NCBI GenBank assembly: GCA_021806885.1
Contig: JAKAPT010000003.1
Location: 1-50,440 of the forward strand
Length of the DNA stretch: 50,440 nucleotides
Origin: a bacterium
Lineage (GTDB): Bacteria > SZUA-79 > Acidulodesulfobacterales > Acidulodesulfobacteraceae
Direction: 5' to 3'
Position 1 is the first letter of the stretch. Each line of letters begins with the position of its first letter. This document shows positions 36,219 to 44,733 of this stretch, piece after piece. The notes under the pieces are model-generated. The model did no database searches and was not told the DNA's origin. It saw only the letters and a list, made by a program, of their open reading frames with translations. The position numbers and the translations under genes were made by a program.

Positions 36219-36872
36219 ATGAAAAAATATCTTACCTTGGCAGTCTTTTTTTTGGTGTTTTTTTATATTTTTTTTCAAACTATACCCTCCTTTTCCCGAA
36301 ATATTCTTATAAACAAGATAGAAAACACCTATAAAGGCGTTCATTCCATAAGTGCCTATTTTTACCAGCAGGAAGTCCTGCCCGGCTATTCCCAGAAGAT
36401 ATTTTACAAGGGATATTTTTTTTATGAATCGCCGGATAAGTTGGCATGGGTATATATAAGTCCAATAAAAAAGAGGGAGGTTCTCTCGGGAGGCGCGCTT
36501 TATGTTATAGATAGTGCCCTAAAGAGAGTCACAGTTATAAATGTCTCCGAAAGCAATGGCGGCTATCCCCCGAATATAATTGCCGTTATAGGAAACCTTA
36601 GCAGGTATTTTAAAGTAATACGGGTCACGGAAAATCCTGGAAAAGGCATAATAGAAGCCGAGCTAAAACCCATAAATCTTCAGAGGGCAAGGGTTATATA
36701 CGCGGATTTCAAGGAAGGTTCGTTTAAAATAGCATCTCTTAAGATCCTTACCCATCAGGGGCAGACCATAGACTTTCATTATTCCAGGGTTGAATTTAAC
36801 AGGCATATAAAAGAAAAAGTTTTCAGCGTAAACTTTCCTTCCGATTACAAAATCATAAAGGAGGGATATTAA
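36219..36872 (+). CDS. lolA: Outer-membrane lipoprotein carrier LolA
   Basis: LolA ferries lipoproteins across the periplasm. The 217-residue protein has a signal peptide (about 1-27, hydrophobic core after KK). The fold pattern follows: YFYQQEVLPGYSQKIFYKGYFFYESPDKLAWVY, then a C-terminal FHYSRVEFN and FSVNFPSDYKII. Position behind ftsK supports it over other LolA-like proteins. It overlaps no neighbour and yajQ begins 2 nt after its stop. Confidence 0.88.
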   Translation: MKKYLTLAVFFLVFFYIFFQTIPSFSRNILINKIENTYKGVHSISAYFYQQEVLPGYSQKIFYKGYFFYESPDKLAWVYISPIKKREVLSGGALYVIDSALKRVTVINVSESNGGYPPNIIAVIGNLSRYFKVIRVTENPGKGIIEAELKPINLQRARVIYADFKEGSFKIASLKILTHQGQTIDFHYSRVEFNRHIKEKVFSVNFPSDYKIIKEGY

Positions 36873-36874
36873 CG

Positions 36875-37360
36875 ATGCCTTCTTTCGACGTGGTATCCAA
36901 AGCAAATCTCCAGGAGGTTGATAACGCGATTAATCAGGCAATGAAAGAGATTGGAGGGAGGTACGATTTCAAGGGAACCCAGAGCGAGATAAAAAGGCAG
37001 GAGAACATGGTTACCATTCTTGGGGATGACGATTACAAGCTGGGGGCCCTAATAGATATATTTAAGGGCAAACTTATAAAGAGGGGCGTTTCGGTTAAAT
37101 TCCTGGATTTTAAGAAAAAGGAAGAGGCATCCAAGGGAATGATGCGCCAGGAGGTTGAGATTAAAGAGGGCGTGGACAAGGAATCATCAAAAAAAATTAT
37201 CGCCGAAATTAAAAAAATTGCCCCAAAGGCCTCCGTTGAAAACCTGAAGGATCACTTAAGGGTCGGTTCAAAATCAAAAGACGAACTCCAGGGAATAATT
37301 TCCCATTTAAGATCGTTCCCCCTGCCTATCGAGCTTTCTTATATAAATTTCAGGGATTGA
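36875..37360 (+). CDS. YajQ family nucleotide-binding protein
   Basis: This 161-residue protein has the YajQ signature: MPSFDVVSK at the start, GGRYDFKG, a central KRGVSVKFLDF and the repeated ferredoxin-like fold ending LPIELSYINFRD. Some members bind cyclic di-GMP or GTP and affect gene expression; the role here is not known. The window also encodes a diguanylate cyclase, but no link is shown. GGAGG lies before the ATG. Confidence 0.95.
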   Translation: MPSFDVVSKANLQEVDNAINQAMKEIGGRYDFKGTQSEIKRQENMVTILGDDDYKLGALIDIFKGKLIKRGVSVKFLDFKKKEEASKGMMRQEVEIKEGVDKESSKKIIAEIKKIAPKASVENLKDHLRVGSKSKDELQGIISHLRSFPLPIELSYINFRD

Positions 37361-37456
37361 TAGAATTTTTAGGTGGCTCAATGCCCCTTAATTAGGCATA
37401 TATGATATTTTTGTTTATTATTTAGGCAAAAATAAGGAAATTTAAAGGCATTAAAC

Positions 37457-37471
37457 TGGTATGTTTATTGC
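37457..37471 (+). promoter_or_regulatory. Sigma-54 promoter of glnB-glnA
   Basis: TGGTATGTTTATTGC has GG and GC exactly 10 nt apart, matching the -24/-12 consensus (TGGCACG-N4-TTGC) with two mismatches. The inferred start near 37483 gives a short leader with AGGAGG before glnB. A dyad ATGCC (37381-37385) / GGCAT (37395-37399) lies about 60-75 bp upstream and might be an activator site, although it overlaps the end of the preceding unit. Confidence 0.75.
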
Positions 37472-37475
37472 ATAA

Positions 37476-37829
<354 letters not shown>

Positions 37830-37869
37830 TTTTTGTTTCAATAAAATTTTAAAATTAAACGGAGGACAA

Positions 37870-39282
37870 ATGACAGAGAAAGAGGTTCTGCAGTTTATCA
37901 AAGAAAATGGTGTGCAGATGGTTGATGTGAAGTTTTGCGACTTGCTCGGGACATGGCAGCATTTTACAGTGCCTGTTAGCGAGCTCGACGAAGGCGTTTT
38001 TAAGGAAGGGTTCGGGTTTGACGGCTCAAGCATAAGGGGATGGCAGTCAATAGAATCGTCGGACATGTTAATAATTCCCGATCCCAAAACAGCGGTTATT
38101 GACAATTTCATAGAGGCAAAAACCATTTCTTTGATATGCAATATAAAAGACCCCATTACCGGCAATTTTTACGACAGGGATCCCCGCTATATCGCCCATA
38201 AGGCTGAGAAATACTTACAGTCCACAGGTATTGCCGATACCGCGTACTTCGGGCCTGAAGCGGAATTCTTCATATTTGACGACATAAGATACGACCAGAC
38301 CTCCAACACCGGATATTACTACATTGACTCCGAAGAGGGAATATGGAACAGCGGCAGGGACGAGATGCCTAACCTTGGCCATAAGCCAAGGTATAAAGAG
38401 GGTTATTTTCCGGTATCCCCCGTTGACACTCAGACCGATATCAGAAACGAGATGGTCGCGGAGATGCAGGCGGTGGGCATAAGGATTGAAGCGGCCCACC
38501 ACGAAGTCGCTACCGGCGGACAGGCGGAAATAGACATGAGGTTTAACCCCCTTACCCAGATGGGAGATAACCTCATGTGGTATAAATACATAATTAAAAA
38601 CGTCGCGAGGAGATACGAAAAGACCGCGACCTTTATGCCTAAACCGCTTTTCGGCGACAACGGGAGCGGCATGCACGTCCACCAGAGCCTCTGGAAGAGC
38701 GGCCAGCCCCTTTTCGCCGGCAAGGAATACGCCGGGCTTTCCGAGATTGCCCTTTATTACATTGGCGGGATTTTAAAACACGCAAAAGCATTGTGCGCCT
38801 TCACCAACTCCACGACGAATTCTTACAAAAGACTTGTGCCCGGGTTTGAAGCCCCGGTCAATTTCGTGTATTCTTCGAGAAACAGGAGCGCTGCCGTAAG
38901 GATCCCCATGTATTCCAACAATCCTAAGGCAAAGAGGATTGAATACAGGACGCCGGACCCGACCTCGAACGGGTATATCGCTTTTTCAGCCATGCTTTTA
39001 GCTGGTCTTGACGGTATTATAAATAAGATTAACCCCGGCAAGCCGACCGACAAGGATTTATTTACCCTCACCAGGAAGGAGCTCAAAAATATCCCCGTAG
39101 CCCCGGGCTCGCTGGAAGAAGCCCTTAAGGAACTTGAAAAAGACCATAAGTTTCTCCTCCAGGGCGGCGTGTTCACGGAAGAAGTTATCGAGACATGGAT
39201 AGACCGCAAGATGGAAAATGACGTCAACCCGGTAAGAATGAGGCCGGTGCCTTACGAGTTCATGCTTTATTACGATATTTAA
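37870..39282 (+). CDS. glnA: Type I glutamine synthetase lacking the adenylylation tyrosine
   Basis: GlnA makes glutamine from glutamate, ammonia and ATP. The 470-residue protein has the conserved [28 protein letters not shown] and [14 protein letters not shown] blocks. The length and C-terminus are of the GSI-beta type, normally inactivated by AMP on Tyr397. Here the LYDLP site reads LFTLT, with Phe at residue 398 (numbering with Met), so adenylylation is not possible. The ATG at 37870 has GGAGG; an upstream frame start at 37804 has none. A strong terminator follows. Confidence 0.97.
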   Translation: MTEKEVLQFIKENGVQMVDVKFCDLLGTWQHFTVPVSELDEGVFKEGFGFDGSSIRGWQSIESSDMLIIPDPKTAVIDNFIEAKTISLICNIKDPITGNFYDRDPRYIAHKAEKYLQSTGIADTAYFGPEAEFFIFDDIRYDQTSNTGYYYIDSEEGIWNSGRDEMPNLGHKPRYKEGYFPVSPVDTQTDIRNEMVAEMQAVGIRIEAAHHEVATGGQAEIDMRFNPLTQMGDNLMWYKYIIKNVARRYEKTATFMPKPLFGDNGSGMHVHQSLWKSGQPLFAGKEYAGLSEIALYYIGGILKHAKALCAFTNSTTNSYKRLVPGFEAPVNFVYSSRNRSAAVRIPMYSNNPKAKRIEYRTPDPTSNGYIAFSAMLLAGLDGIINKINPGKPTDKDLFTLTRKELKNIPVAPGSLEEALKELEKDHKFLLQGGVFTEEVIETWIDRKMENDVNPVRMRPVPYEFMLYYDI

Positions 39283-39315
39283 TTTGCTTCATATAATTCT
39301 TGCGGTTACAGCTTA

Positions 39316-39350
39316 AGAGGGGCCCAACCTGGTTGCGCCCCTCTTTTTTT
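39316..39350 (+). terminator. Rho-independent terminator after glnA
   Basis: AGAGGGGC (39316-39323) pairs with GCCCCTCT (39337-39344), followed by a run of seven T. An inner CAACC/GGTTG can extend the stem. Confidence 0.93.
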
Positions 39351-39388
39351 CCTTTCCGTCCTTCCCCGTTTTTTACCATAAATTGAGA

Positions 39389-39394
39389 TATAAT
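39389..39394 (+). promoter_or_regulatory. -10 box directly upstream of the flavin disulfide reductase start
   Basis: TATAAT lies 6 nt before the ATG at 39401 with no Shine-Dalgarno between, so the transcript is probably leaderless. Confidence 0.45.
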
Positions 39395-39400
39395 TATTGC

Positions 39401-40759
39401 ATGAAGGAATATGACGTAATAGTTATAGGAACGGGCGCGTCGGGCACTCCTGCCGCATATAAATGTAACGGCGCGGGAATGAGGGTAGCCGTAATAGATT
39501 CTCATCCTTACGGCGGTACGTGCGCCGTGAGGGGCTGCGATCCCAAAAAAGTTCTATTCGGTTTTTCCGAATTCATGGATTTATATGGCAGATTAAAAGG
39601 GAAAGGAATTTCAGGTGATAATATTAAAATAAGCTGGAACGAGCTTATGAAATTTAAAAAATCCTTTACCGGCCCAGTGCCGGATGAAAGAGACAAGGGG
39701 TTCAGGGAAGCGGGAATCGACACCTACCACGGAAGGGCCCATTTTATATCCAAAGACGCAATGGAGATTAACGGAATTGAAGTTAAATCGAAATACTTCA
39801 TGATAGGGGCCGGGGCTAAGCCTTCAAGACTTGAAATAACCGGGGAAGAGCATGTCAAAATAAGCGATGATTTTCTTGAAATGGAAGATTTGCCGGATAA
39901 ACTGGTATTTTTAGGCGGCGGGTACATCTCTTTCGAGTTTGCGGGAATAGCAAAAAGAGCCGGTTCCGATGTCTCCATTATACATAGAAGCCAGGACGTA
40001 TTGAAAAAGTTTGACCGCGATCTTACAATATGGCTCTTTGCTTCCATGGAGGAAGCGGGGATAAGAATACTTACAAATACCCCGCCGTCTTCCATAGAAA
40101 AAATAGGCAGCAAATTTATAATTCATACGAAAGGAGAGAAAGACCTCAAGATTGAAGCAGATATGATTATTCACGGCGCGGGAAGGGAGCCGGACATAAG
40201 GGACATGGGCCTTGAAACCGCCGGGGTAGAATATGACAAAAAGGGCATAGCCGTCAACGAATACCTTCAAAGCGTCTCGAACCCGCTAGTTTACGCCGCA
40301 GGTGATTGTTCCGCGACAAAAGGCTATCCCCTTACCCCCATAGCCTACATGGAAGGAAAAATTGCGGCGGACAATATAATTAACGGAAACAAAACCAGGC
40401 CCGATTATACCGGGATGCCCAACGTTGCCTATACAATCCCACCGGTCGCCTTTGTTGGTTTGACGGAGGAACAGGCCAGGGCAAAGGGTCTTAAGTTTAA
40501 GGTAAACATGGAGGAAACCTCGGGCTGGTATTCATCGAAGAGGATAGGTGAAAAGCGCTCCGGTTATAAAATTATAATAGAAGAAGGCACGGAGCGCATT
40601 ATTGGAGCCCATCTTTTTGGAAACTATAGCGAGGAAGTGATAAATATTTTTGCCGTTGCCATAAGGAACAACATTAAGGCAGGCGCTCTCAAAGGCGCCA
40701 TATACACATATCCCACCAAGGCGTCGGACATTGCCGATATGCTATTAAGTATAACCTAA
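39401..40759 (+). CDS. Pyridine nucleotide-disulfide oxidoreductase (glutathione reductase-like)
   Basis: This 452-residue flavoprotein has an N-terminal FAD motif (GTGASG), the redox disulfide Cys41-x4-Cys46 (GGTCAVRGCDPKK), a second Rossmann motif (LGGGYISFE) and the second FAD motif (YAAGDC). The C-terminal dimerisation domain carries YTYPTKASD where family members usually have the His-Glu pair that activates the disulfide (HPT...E). The substrate is therefore uncertain and unlikely to be dihydrolipoamide or glutathione in the usual way. An in-frame TTG at 39383 is less likely than the ATG. It converges with ssb, overlapping 4 bp. Confidence 0.87.
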   Translation: MKEYDVIVIGTGASGTPAAYKCNGAGMRVAVIDSHPYGGTCAVRGCDPKKVLFGFSEFMDLYGRLKGKGISGDNIKISWNELMKFKKSFTGPVPDERDKGFREAGIDTYHGRAHFISKDAMEINGIEVKSKYFMIGAGAKPSRLEITGEEHVKISDDFLEMEDLPDKLVFLGGGYISFEFAGIAKRAGSDVSIIHRSQDVLKKFDRDLTIWLFASMEEAGIRILTNTPPSSIEKIGSKFIIHTKGEKDLKIEADMIIHGAGREPDIRDMGLETAGVEYDKKGIAVNEYLQSVSNPLVYAAGDCSATKGYPLTPIAYMEGKIAADNIINGNKTRPDYTGMPNVAYTIPPVAFVGLTEEQARAKGLKFKVNMEETSGWYSSKRIGEKRSGYKIIIEEGTERIIGAHLFGNYSEEVINIFAVAIRNNIKAGALKGAIYTYPTKASDIADMLLSIT

Positions 40760-41226
40760 AACGGTATGTCGTCGTCTTCCCCGGAAGGAGATCCTGCGCT
40801 GAAATTTGAGGAGCTTCCGGAGGTCTCTGGAAATCCCGCGCCTCCGGCTTCAGCTTCGCTGTAAGCGGGAGCCCCCTCCGCCGGACCTCCTGCCCCCTTA
40901 GCCCCAAGAAATACTATATTGTTTGCCACGATTTCAGTCCTGTATTTCTTCACCCCGTCCTTGTCGTCATAGGAAGAAGTGCTTATCCTTCCCTCCACGA
41001 AAACCTGCTTGCCTTTATTTAAATAATTTGCCAGGTTTTGCCCCATCTTCCCAAAGATGACTATATTGTGCCAGGTGGTCCTTTCGGTTCTTGAACCCGA
41101 TTTATCGTTAAAATATTCCGTGGTAGCGATAGGAAATTTCAAAATCGCGAGCCCGTCCGGCGTAAAACGCAGCTCAGGGTCTTTTCCTAAATTGCCGATT
41201 AAAAGAACTTTGTTAAGGCTTCCCAT
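40756..41226 (-). CDS. ssb: Single-stranded DNA-binding protein
   Basis: This 156-residue SSB has the OB-fold core (NKVLLIGNLGKDPELRFTPDG, WHNIVIFGKMGQNLANYLNKGKQVFVEGRI) to about residue 112, a Gly/Ala/Ser-rich linker and the acidic tip DDDIPF that recruits partner proteins. GGAGGG lies before the ATG. It is alone, convergent with the flavoprotein and divergent from the pilin genes. Confidence 0.96.
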   Translation of the reverse strand: MGSLNKVLLIGNLGKDPELRFTPDGLAILKFPIATTEYFNDKSGSRTERTTWHNIVIFGKMGQNLANYLNKGKQVFVEGRISTSSYDDKDGVKKYRTEIVANNIVFLGAKGAGGPAEGAPAYSEAEAGGAGFPETSGSSSNFSAGSPSGEDDDIPF

Positions 41227-41368
41227 GATAATGCCCTCCAGGAGATTTATTGATGGAATTTATAATATAACTTATAATAATTTAAGGTTGGAAGTTTGGC
41301 AAGTTAAATTTTTGTTACAGTTATATTTCTTTTTTGTTTCAATGATCGAGATTCAATGAGGGGCGTTA

Positions 41369-41396
41369 TTGTTTTTTTGCGATAATGCTATATACT
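41369..41396 (+). promoter_or_regulatory. Candidate promoter of the minor pilin genes
   Basis: TTGTTT (41369-41374), a 16-bp spacer and TATACT (41391-41396) lie 36 nt before the pilV-type ATG. The 205-bp gap from ssb holds no gene. Confidence 0.35.
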
Positions 41397-41431
41397 TAAA
41401 ATGCGGGTTAGGTTAAAACAATTAAACTTTT

Positions 41432-41995
41432 ATGTTAAAAGTTTATCTTGCCTTGAAAAGAAAATTCACCCGGCTTCATTCGACCTTTTCGAAAGGGTTT
41501 TCCCTGGTTGAGGTTATGGTTGCAATAGTGATCTTGCTTGTCGCGTTTCTGGGCATGATAGCGCTTTCAGCCTCCCTTCTAAATTCCAACGCCCAGGCAA
41601 CCAACCTTAATATTGCCACCGAGATCGCGAGCATGCAAGTGGCCCAGCTCGATTGCCTTGGAGTGACCGGTGTGGCGAGTTTTAGCAACCCTTATACATA
41701 TTATATTGCCCCATCTGTAATACCCGATTCATCATCGGATAAAAGAATCGGCAGCCCAAATATTCCCGGCGTCGCTTCTACAGCTTGTATAAATCCCGTT
41801 TTAACCTATGGCGGCGTTGTCCCCTCAAACCTTTCGACCAACGGAGGCCTGGCTATAACTATTCCCTACACTGTTGCAATATCATTTTCGACTAATCCAA
41901 ATAATTTGTCTGAAGCGGACGCGGTCGTAAGGGTGAGTTGGAACAACGGTCTTAATTCTGTCACTTTTTATGACACATTGAGCAGTTTTATGTAA
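41432..41995 (+). CDS. Type IV pilus minor pilin, PilV-like
   Basis: This 187-residue protein has a class III prepilin leader: a basic start, then Gly-Phe cleavage context KGFSLVEVMVAIVILLVAF with the conserved Glu at +5. The remaining part is polar with several cysteines. The pattern VEVMVA and position before a PilW-like gene suggest PilV. Minor pilins prime pilus assembly. No Shine-Dalgarno is evident. Confidence 0.85.
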   Translation: MLKVYLALKRKFTRLHSTFSKGFSLVEVMVAIVILLVAFLGMIALSASLLNSNAQATNLNIATEIASMQVAQLDCLGVTGVASFSNPYTYYIAPSVIPDSSSDKRIGSPNIPGVASTACINPVLTYGGVVPSNLSTNGGLAITIPYTVAISFSTNPNNLSEADAVVRVSWNNGLNSVTFYDTLSSFM

Positions 41996-42034
41996 GAATT
42001 ATTGTTAATTTAATTTTTAGCCGGAAGGATAAGA

Positions 42035-43177
42035 ATGTTTAATCAAAATGCATCAATTCATATTAGGAAGAAGTTAGCCGACGCAAAAGGGTTAACGTTC
42101 GTAGAGCTTCTCATAGCCCTTTCAATCGCTTTAATCGTGGTAGCAGCCGCTTATTATATTCTTTTATACCAGTCGGGTGTTTTCCGGGCAAGCAAATCAA
42201 TTGCGGTTGAGCAGGAAAGATTGGATAACGCGTTTAATACCGTTAAATTCAATTTGAGGTTTGCGGGATTTGATTATGGTTCAGGCTTTTATTATTTAAA
42301 TGAAGGGCCGAACGTCCCTTTTCCCGTTACGGTAATCCAAGCCGGAGGTTTAGGGAACAATAATCCATACGAGGTTCTCATAAGTCGCAACGCTCTCGTT
42401 GTTCCAAATAGTTCATGCACCCTGACGGCGCATAATTTTCCAAAAAATTGCAGCGCAGAGTATGACGTTACTCCGCAAAGTTGCATGACTAATTTTTACA
42501 GGGGCCAGCTTTTAACAGGATTTAGTTACGTGCCATGCCCAAAATATAAAAGCTCGGCCACGGGGAAAACCCCCACTATATGTATTGATCAAGTTGGCCC
42601 GACATATGTCAAGATAAGTCCTACCAAGGGAAATTCTCCGTGTCCCGATACCGCCAATAATGTTCCTCCCGAAAGCATTGCCGTGTTGAGCGGCGCTTCC
42701 ATAATTCGACAATATGTATTTTATTGGGGGAATTCGCCTTATACAGCTCCACCGGTGATAGATACCGGCGGAAATGTAATATATAGCAATAAATCACCTT
42801 TTAACGTGCCGGGGGATTTATATGAATGCACCGCCTATTTACCGGCGAACAGTTCAAATCTAAAAAACCTGTACTGCCTTAAAGATACTGTGGTAGAACT
42901 TGACGATTACGTAAATTATTTCAATATTTCTCCCGTTGCGACAACGGGGGTTACATATTACGGCAACACATATTACTATGCTTATAATTTGTCGATTTCA
43001 GCCGAATCAAACGTCGCCATTACCACTTCCCCTTCCTATAGCGTTTATACGTTATTTACAAATTCTTATAACGGCGGGGCACCCGAACAACGGCAGGGAG
43101 TTAACATCCCCGGTTATAACATTGTCAAAACGCTAAGCCAAAGCGTTTATTTAAGGAACGTAAAAAATGGGAAATAG
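42035..43177 (+). CDS. Type IV pilus minor pilin, PilW-like
   Basis: This 380-residue protein has the prepilin sequence KGLTFVELLIALSIALIVVAAAYYIL at about 18-43 with Glu at +5. The long C-terminal region is rich in Asn, Tyr, Thr, Pro and Cys, consistent with an extracellular minor pilin. The size and PilV/PilX neighbours fit PilW. It overlaps the next gene by 11 nt. CCGGAAGGA precedes the ATG. Confidence 0.85.
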   Translation: MFNQNASIHIRKKLADAKGLTFVELLIALSIALIVVAAAYYILLYQSGVFRASKSIAVEQERLDNAFNTVKFNLRFAGFDYGSGFYYLNEGPNVPFPVTVIQAGGLGNNNPYEVLISRNALVVPNSSCTLTAHNFPKNCSAEYDVTPQSCMTNFYRGQLLTGFSYVPCPKYKSSATGKTPTICIDQVGPTYVKISPTKGNSPCPDTANNVPPESIAVLSGASIIRQYVFYWGNSPYTAPPVIDTGGNVIYSNKSPFNVPGDLYECTAYLPANSSNLKNLYCLKDTVVELDDYVNYFNISPVATTGVTYYGNTYYYAYNLSISAESNVAITTSPSYSVYTLFTNSYNGGAPEQRQGVNIPGYNIVKTLSQSVYLRNVKNGK

Positions 43178-43829
43178 CAATAAAGGGATAGCTCTAATCA
43201 CCGTGCTGCTAATAATAATTATCGTGGAGATTCTTTCGATATTTGCGATTGATGAGCTCGGTTACGACGTTATCAATGCCGGAAGAAATAAAACGACCGA
43301 ATATGCCTATAGCGCGTCAAATTCCGGATTAAACGCGATACTTCCGTTCCTTATTAGCGGAACTCCGCAAATGCAATGCTTTTCCGGAAGCTGGTGCGCC
43401 CCGGGAGGGTTATCGGTTCCCGCCATAGGAAACGTTACGACTGATTCTTATTACTATACCACTTCAGCCAATACTTTATCCGGCCCTTTCCCATACCAAA
43501 ACCTTGATACGTCAAATTTATTAAGCCCTTCCCTGTCCCAAACCATGCTAAACGGTTTTCAAAATATAACTCAAGCAGGCTTTGAATACCTGATCAGTTG
43601 CGGAGAATATGTTCCCCCTTCGCCCCTGCCCGCCGAATATAATTATATTGGTTCTGTATATTTTGTATCAAGGTTCGGTTCTGATACTAAAATCGTGGAA
43701 ACGGGGATAAATTTTATGTACGGGGAATATCTAACCGAACCTTCAAACTGCAACTTTGTTACAATTGATGTTTTTCCTCCCTCCCCCAATAAATTAATAG
43801 TATTAAGCTGGTTTCAAGTAAGCCGGTAA
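43167..43829 (+). CDS. Type IV pilus minor pilin, PilX-like
   Basis: This 220-residue protein has a short basic start and KGIALITVLLIIIIVEILSIFAIDE, a PilX N-terminal type in which the +5 Glu is replaced by a hydrophobic or Thr residue. The mature part has several cysteines and Ser/Thr/Pro-rich strands. It overlaps pilW by 11 nt. No FimT, PilE or PilY1 gene follows; they would be elsewhere. Confidence 0.8.
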   Translation: MGNSNKGIALITVLLIIIIVEILSIFAIDELGYDVINAGRNKTTEYAYSASNSGLNAILPFLISGTPQMQCFSGSWCAPGGLSVPAIGNVTTDSYYYTTSANTLSGPFPYQNLDTSNLLSPSLSQTMLNGFQNITQAGFEYLISCGEYVPPSPLPAEYNYIGSVYFVSRFGSDTKIVETGINFMYGEYLTEPSNCNFVTIDVFPPSPNKLIVLSWFQVSR

Positions 43830-43926
43830 CAGAACGGATGGGATGTTGCTTTCCCCCTCCTTGCCCAAGCCGGCTAACAGGCCCCCTGTTTCGTCCCCCT
43901 TGTATAAAAATATTTCAGATATTATA

Positions 43927-44733
43927 ATGAGCAGAAGAAATATTAATATCTTACTTCATAATTATTTAAAAAATTTGATTCTGATTAACCTTCTTTTAAG
44001 CCTTTATTGCTGGATTATAATTTCCGTTTCGACGATCTTATTCGGCATATTCGCTGTCGTAACCTCTTTTGTAAACCCTGAAATTTCCCATATAACGGCA
44101 AGGATGTGGGGAGGCTTTATCCTAAAGCTCTGCGGGGTTAGGGTAAATGTTTCGGGGGAAGAAAATATTCCCAAAGAGGATAACGGAAAATTCTACATAA
44201 TCACATCCAATCACCAGAGCTACTTCGATATATTCATTCTCCTTAAAAACCTCAAGATGGATTTCAGGTTCATCGCCAAAAAAAGCCTCTTCGGTATTCC
44301 TGTCCTCGGGCAGAGCATGAAAAGGCTGGGTTACATACCAATGGAAAGGGATAATTTAAGAAGCGCTTACGAGAGCGTGAAGGAATCCATTCAAAATCTT
44401 AAGAGCAACTCATCCATTTTAATCTTTCCGGAGGGGACGAGGTCCTCTGACGGAAACCTCAATAATTTTAAGAGAGGCGGGCTTAACATGCTCTTAAGGC
44501 AAAAAGGGGCGTGTGTTTTGCCGGTAGCTATTATTGGGAGCATTAATGTTTTGAAAAAAAACAGCATCCTGATACACCCTGGAAGGGAAGTGGAGCTTCA
44601 TATTTTACAACCTGTTATTATAGACGATAAAAAAACGAATAAAAATAAATATGACATGCTGATAGAAGAAATTGAAAACCGCACCCGCGCCGCGATTTCT
44701 TCGTCTAAGGAGACAACTATATGCCTGCCCTAA
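43927..44733 (+). CDS. plsC: 1-acyl-sn-glycerol-3-phosphate acyltransferase
   Basis: This membrane enzyme adds the second acyl chain to make phosphatidic acid. The ATG at 43927 gives 268 residues; an in-frame ATG at 43843 would add 28 residues lacking conservation and overlap a short gap. A hydrophobic helix is at about 15-45. The acyltransferase motifs are NHQSYFD (HX4D) and FPEGTRSSDG. The start is uncertain because no Shine-Dalgarno is seen. It overlaps the RNase J gene by 13 nt. Confidence 0.88.
   Translation: MSRRNINILLHNYLKNLILINLLLSLYCWIIISVSTILFGIFAVVTSFVNPEISHITARMWGGFILKLCGVRVNVSGEENIPKEDNGKFYIITSNHQSYFDIFILLKNLKMDFRFIAKKSLFGIPVLGQSMKRLGYIPMERDNLRSAYESVKESIQNLKSNSSILIFPEGTRSSDGNLNNFKRGGLNMLLRQKGACVLPVAIIGSINVLKKNSILIHPGREVELHILQPVIIDDKKTNKNKYDMLIEEIENRTRAAISSSKETTICLP

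Noticed and set aside
37381-37399. Dyad ATGCC/GGCAT as a classical NtrC box
   Set aside because: The sequence does not match the GCAC-N5-6-GTGC type pattern, so it is mentioned only as a possible site.
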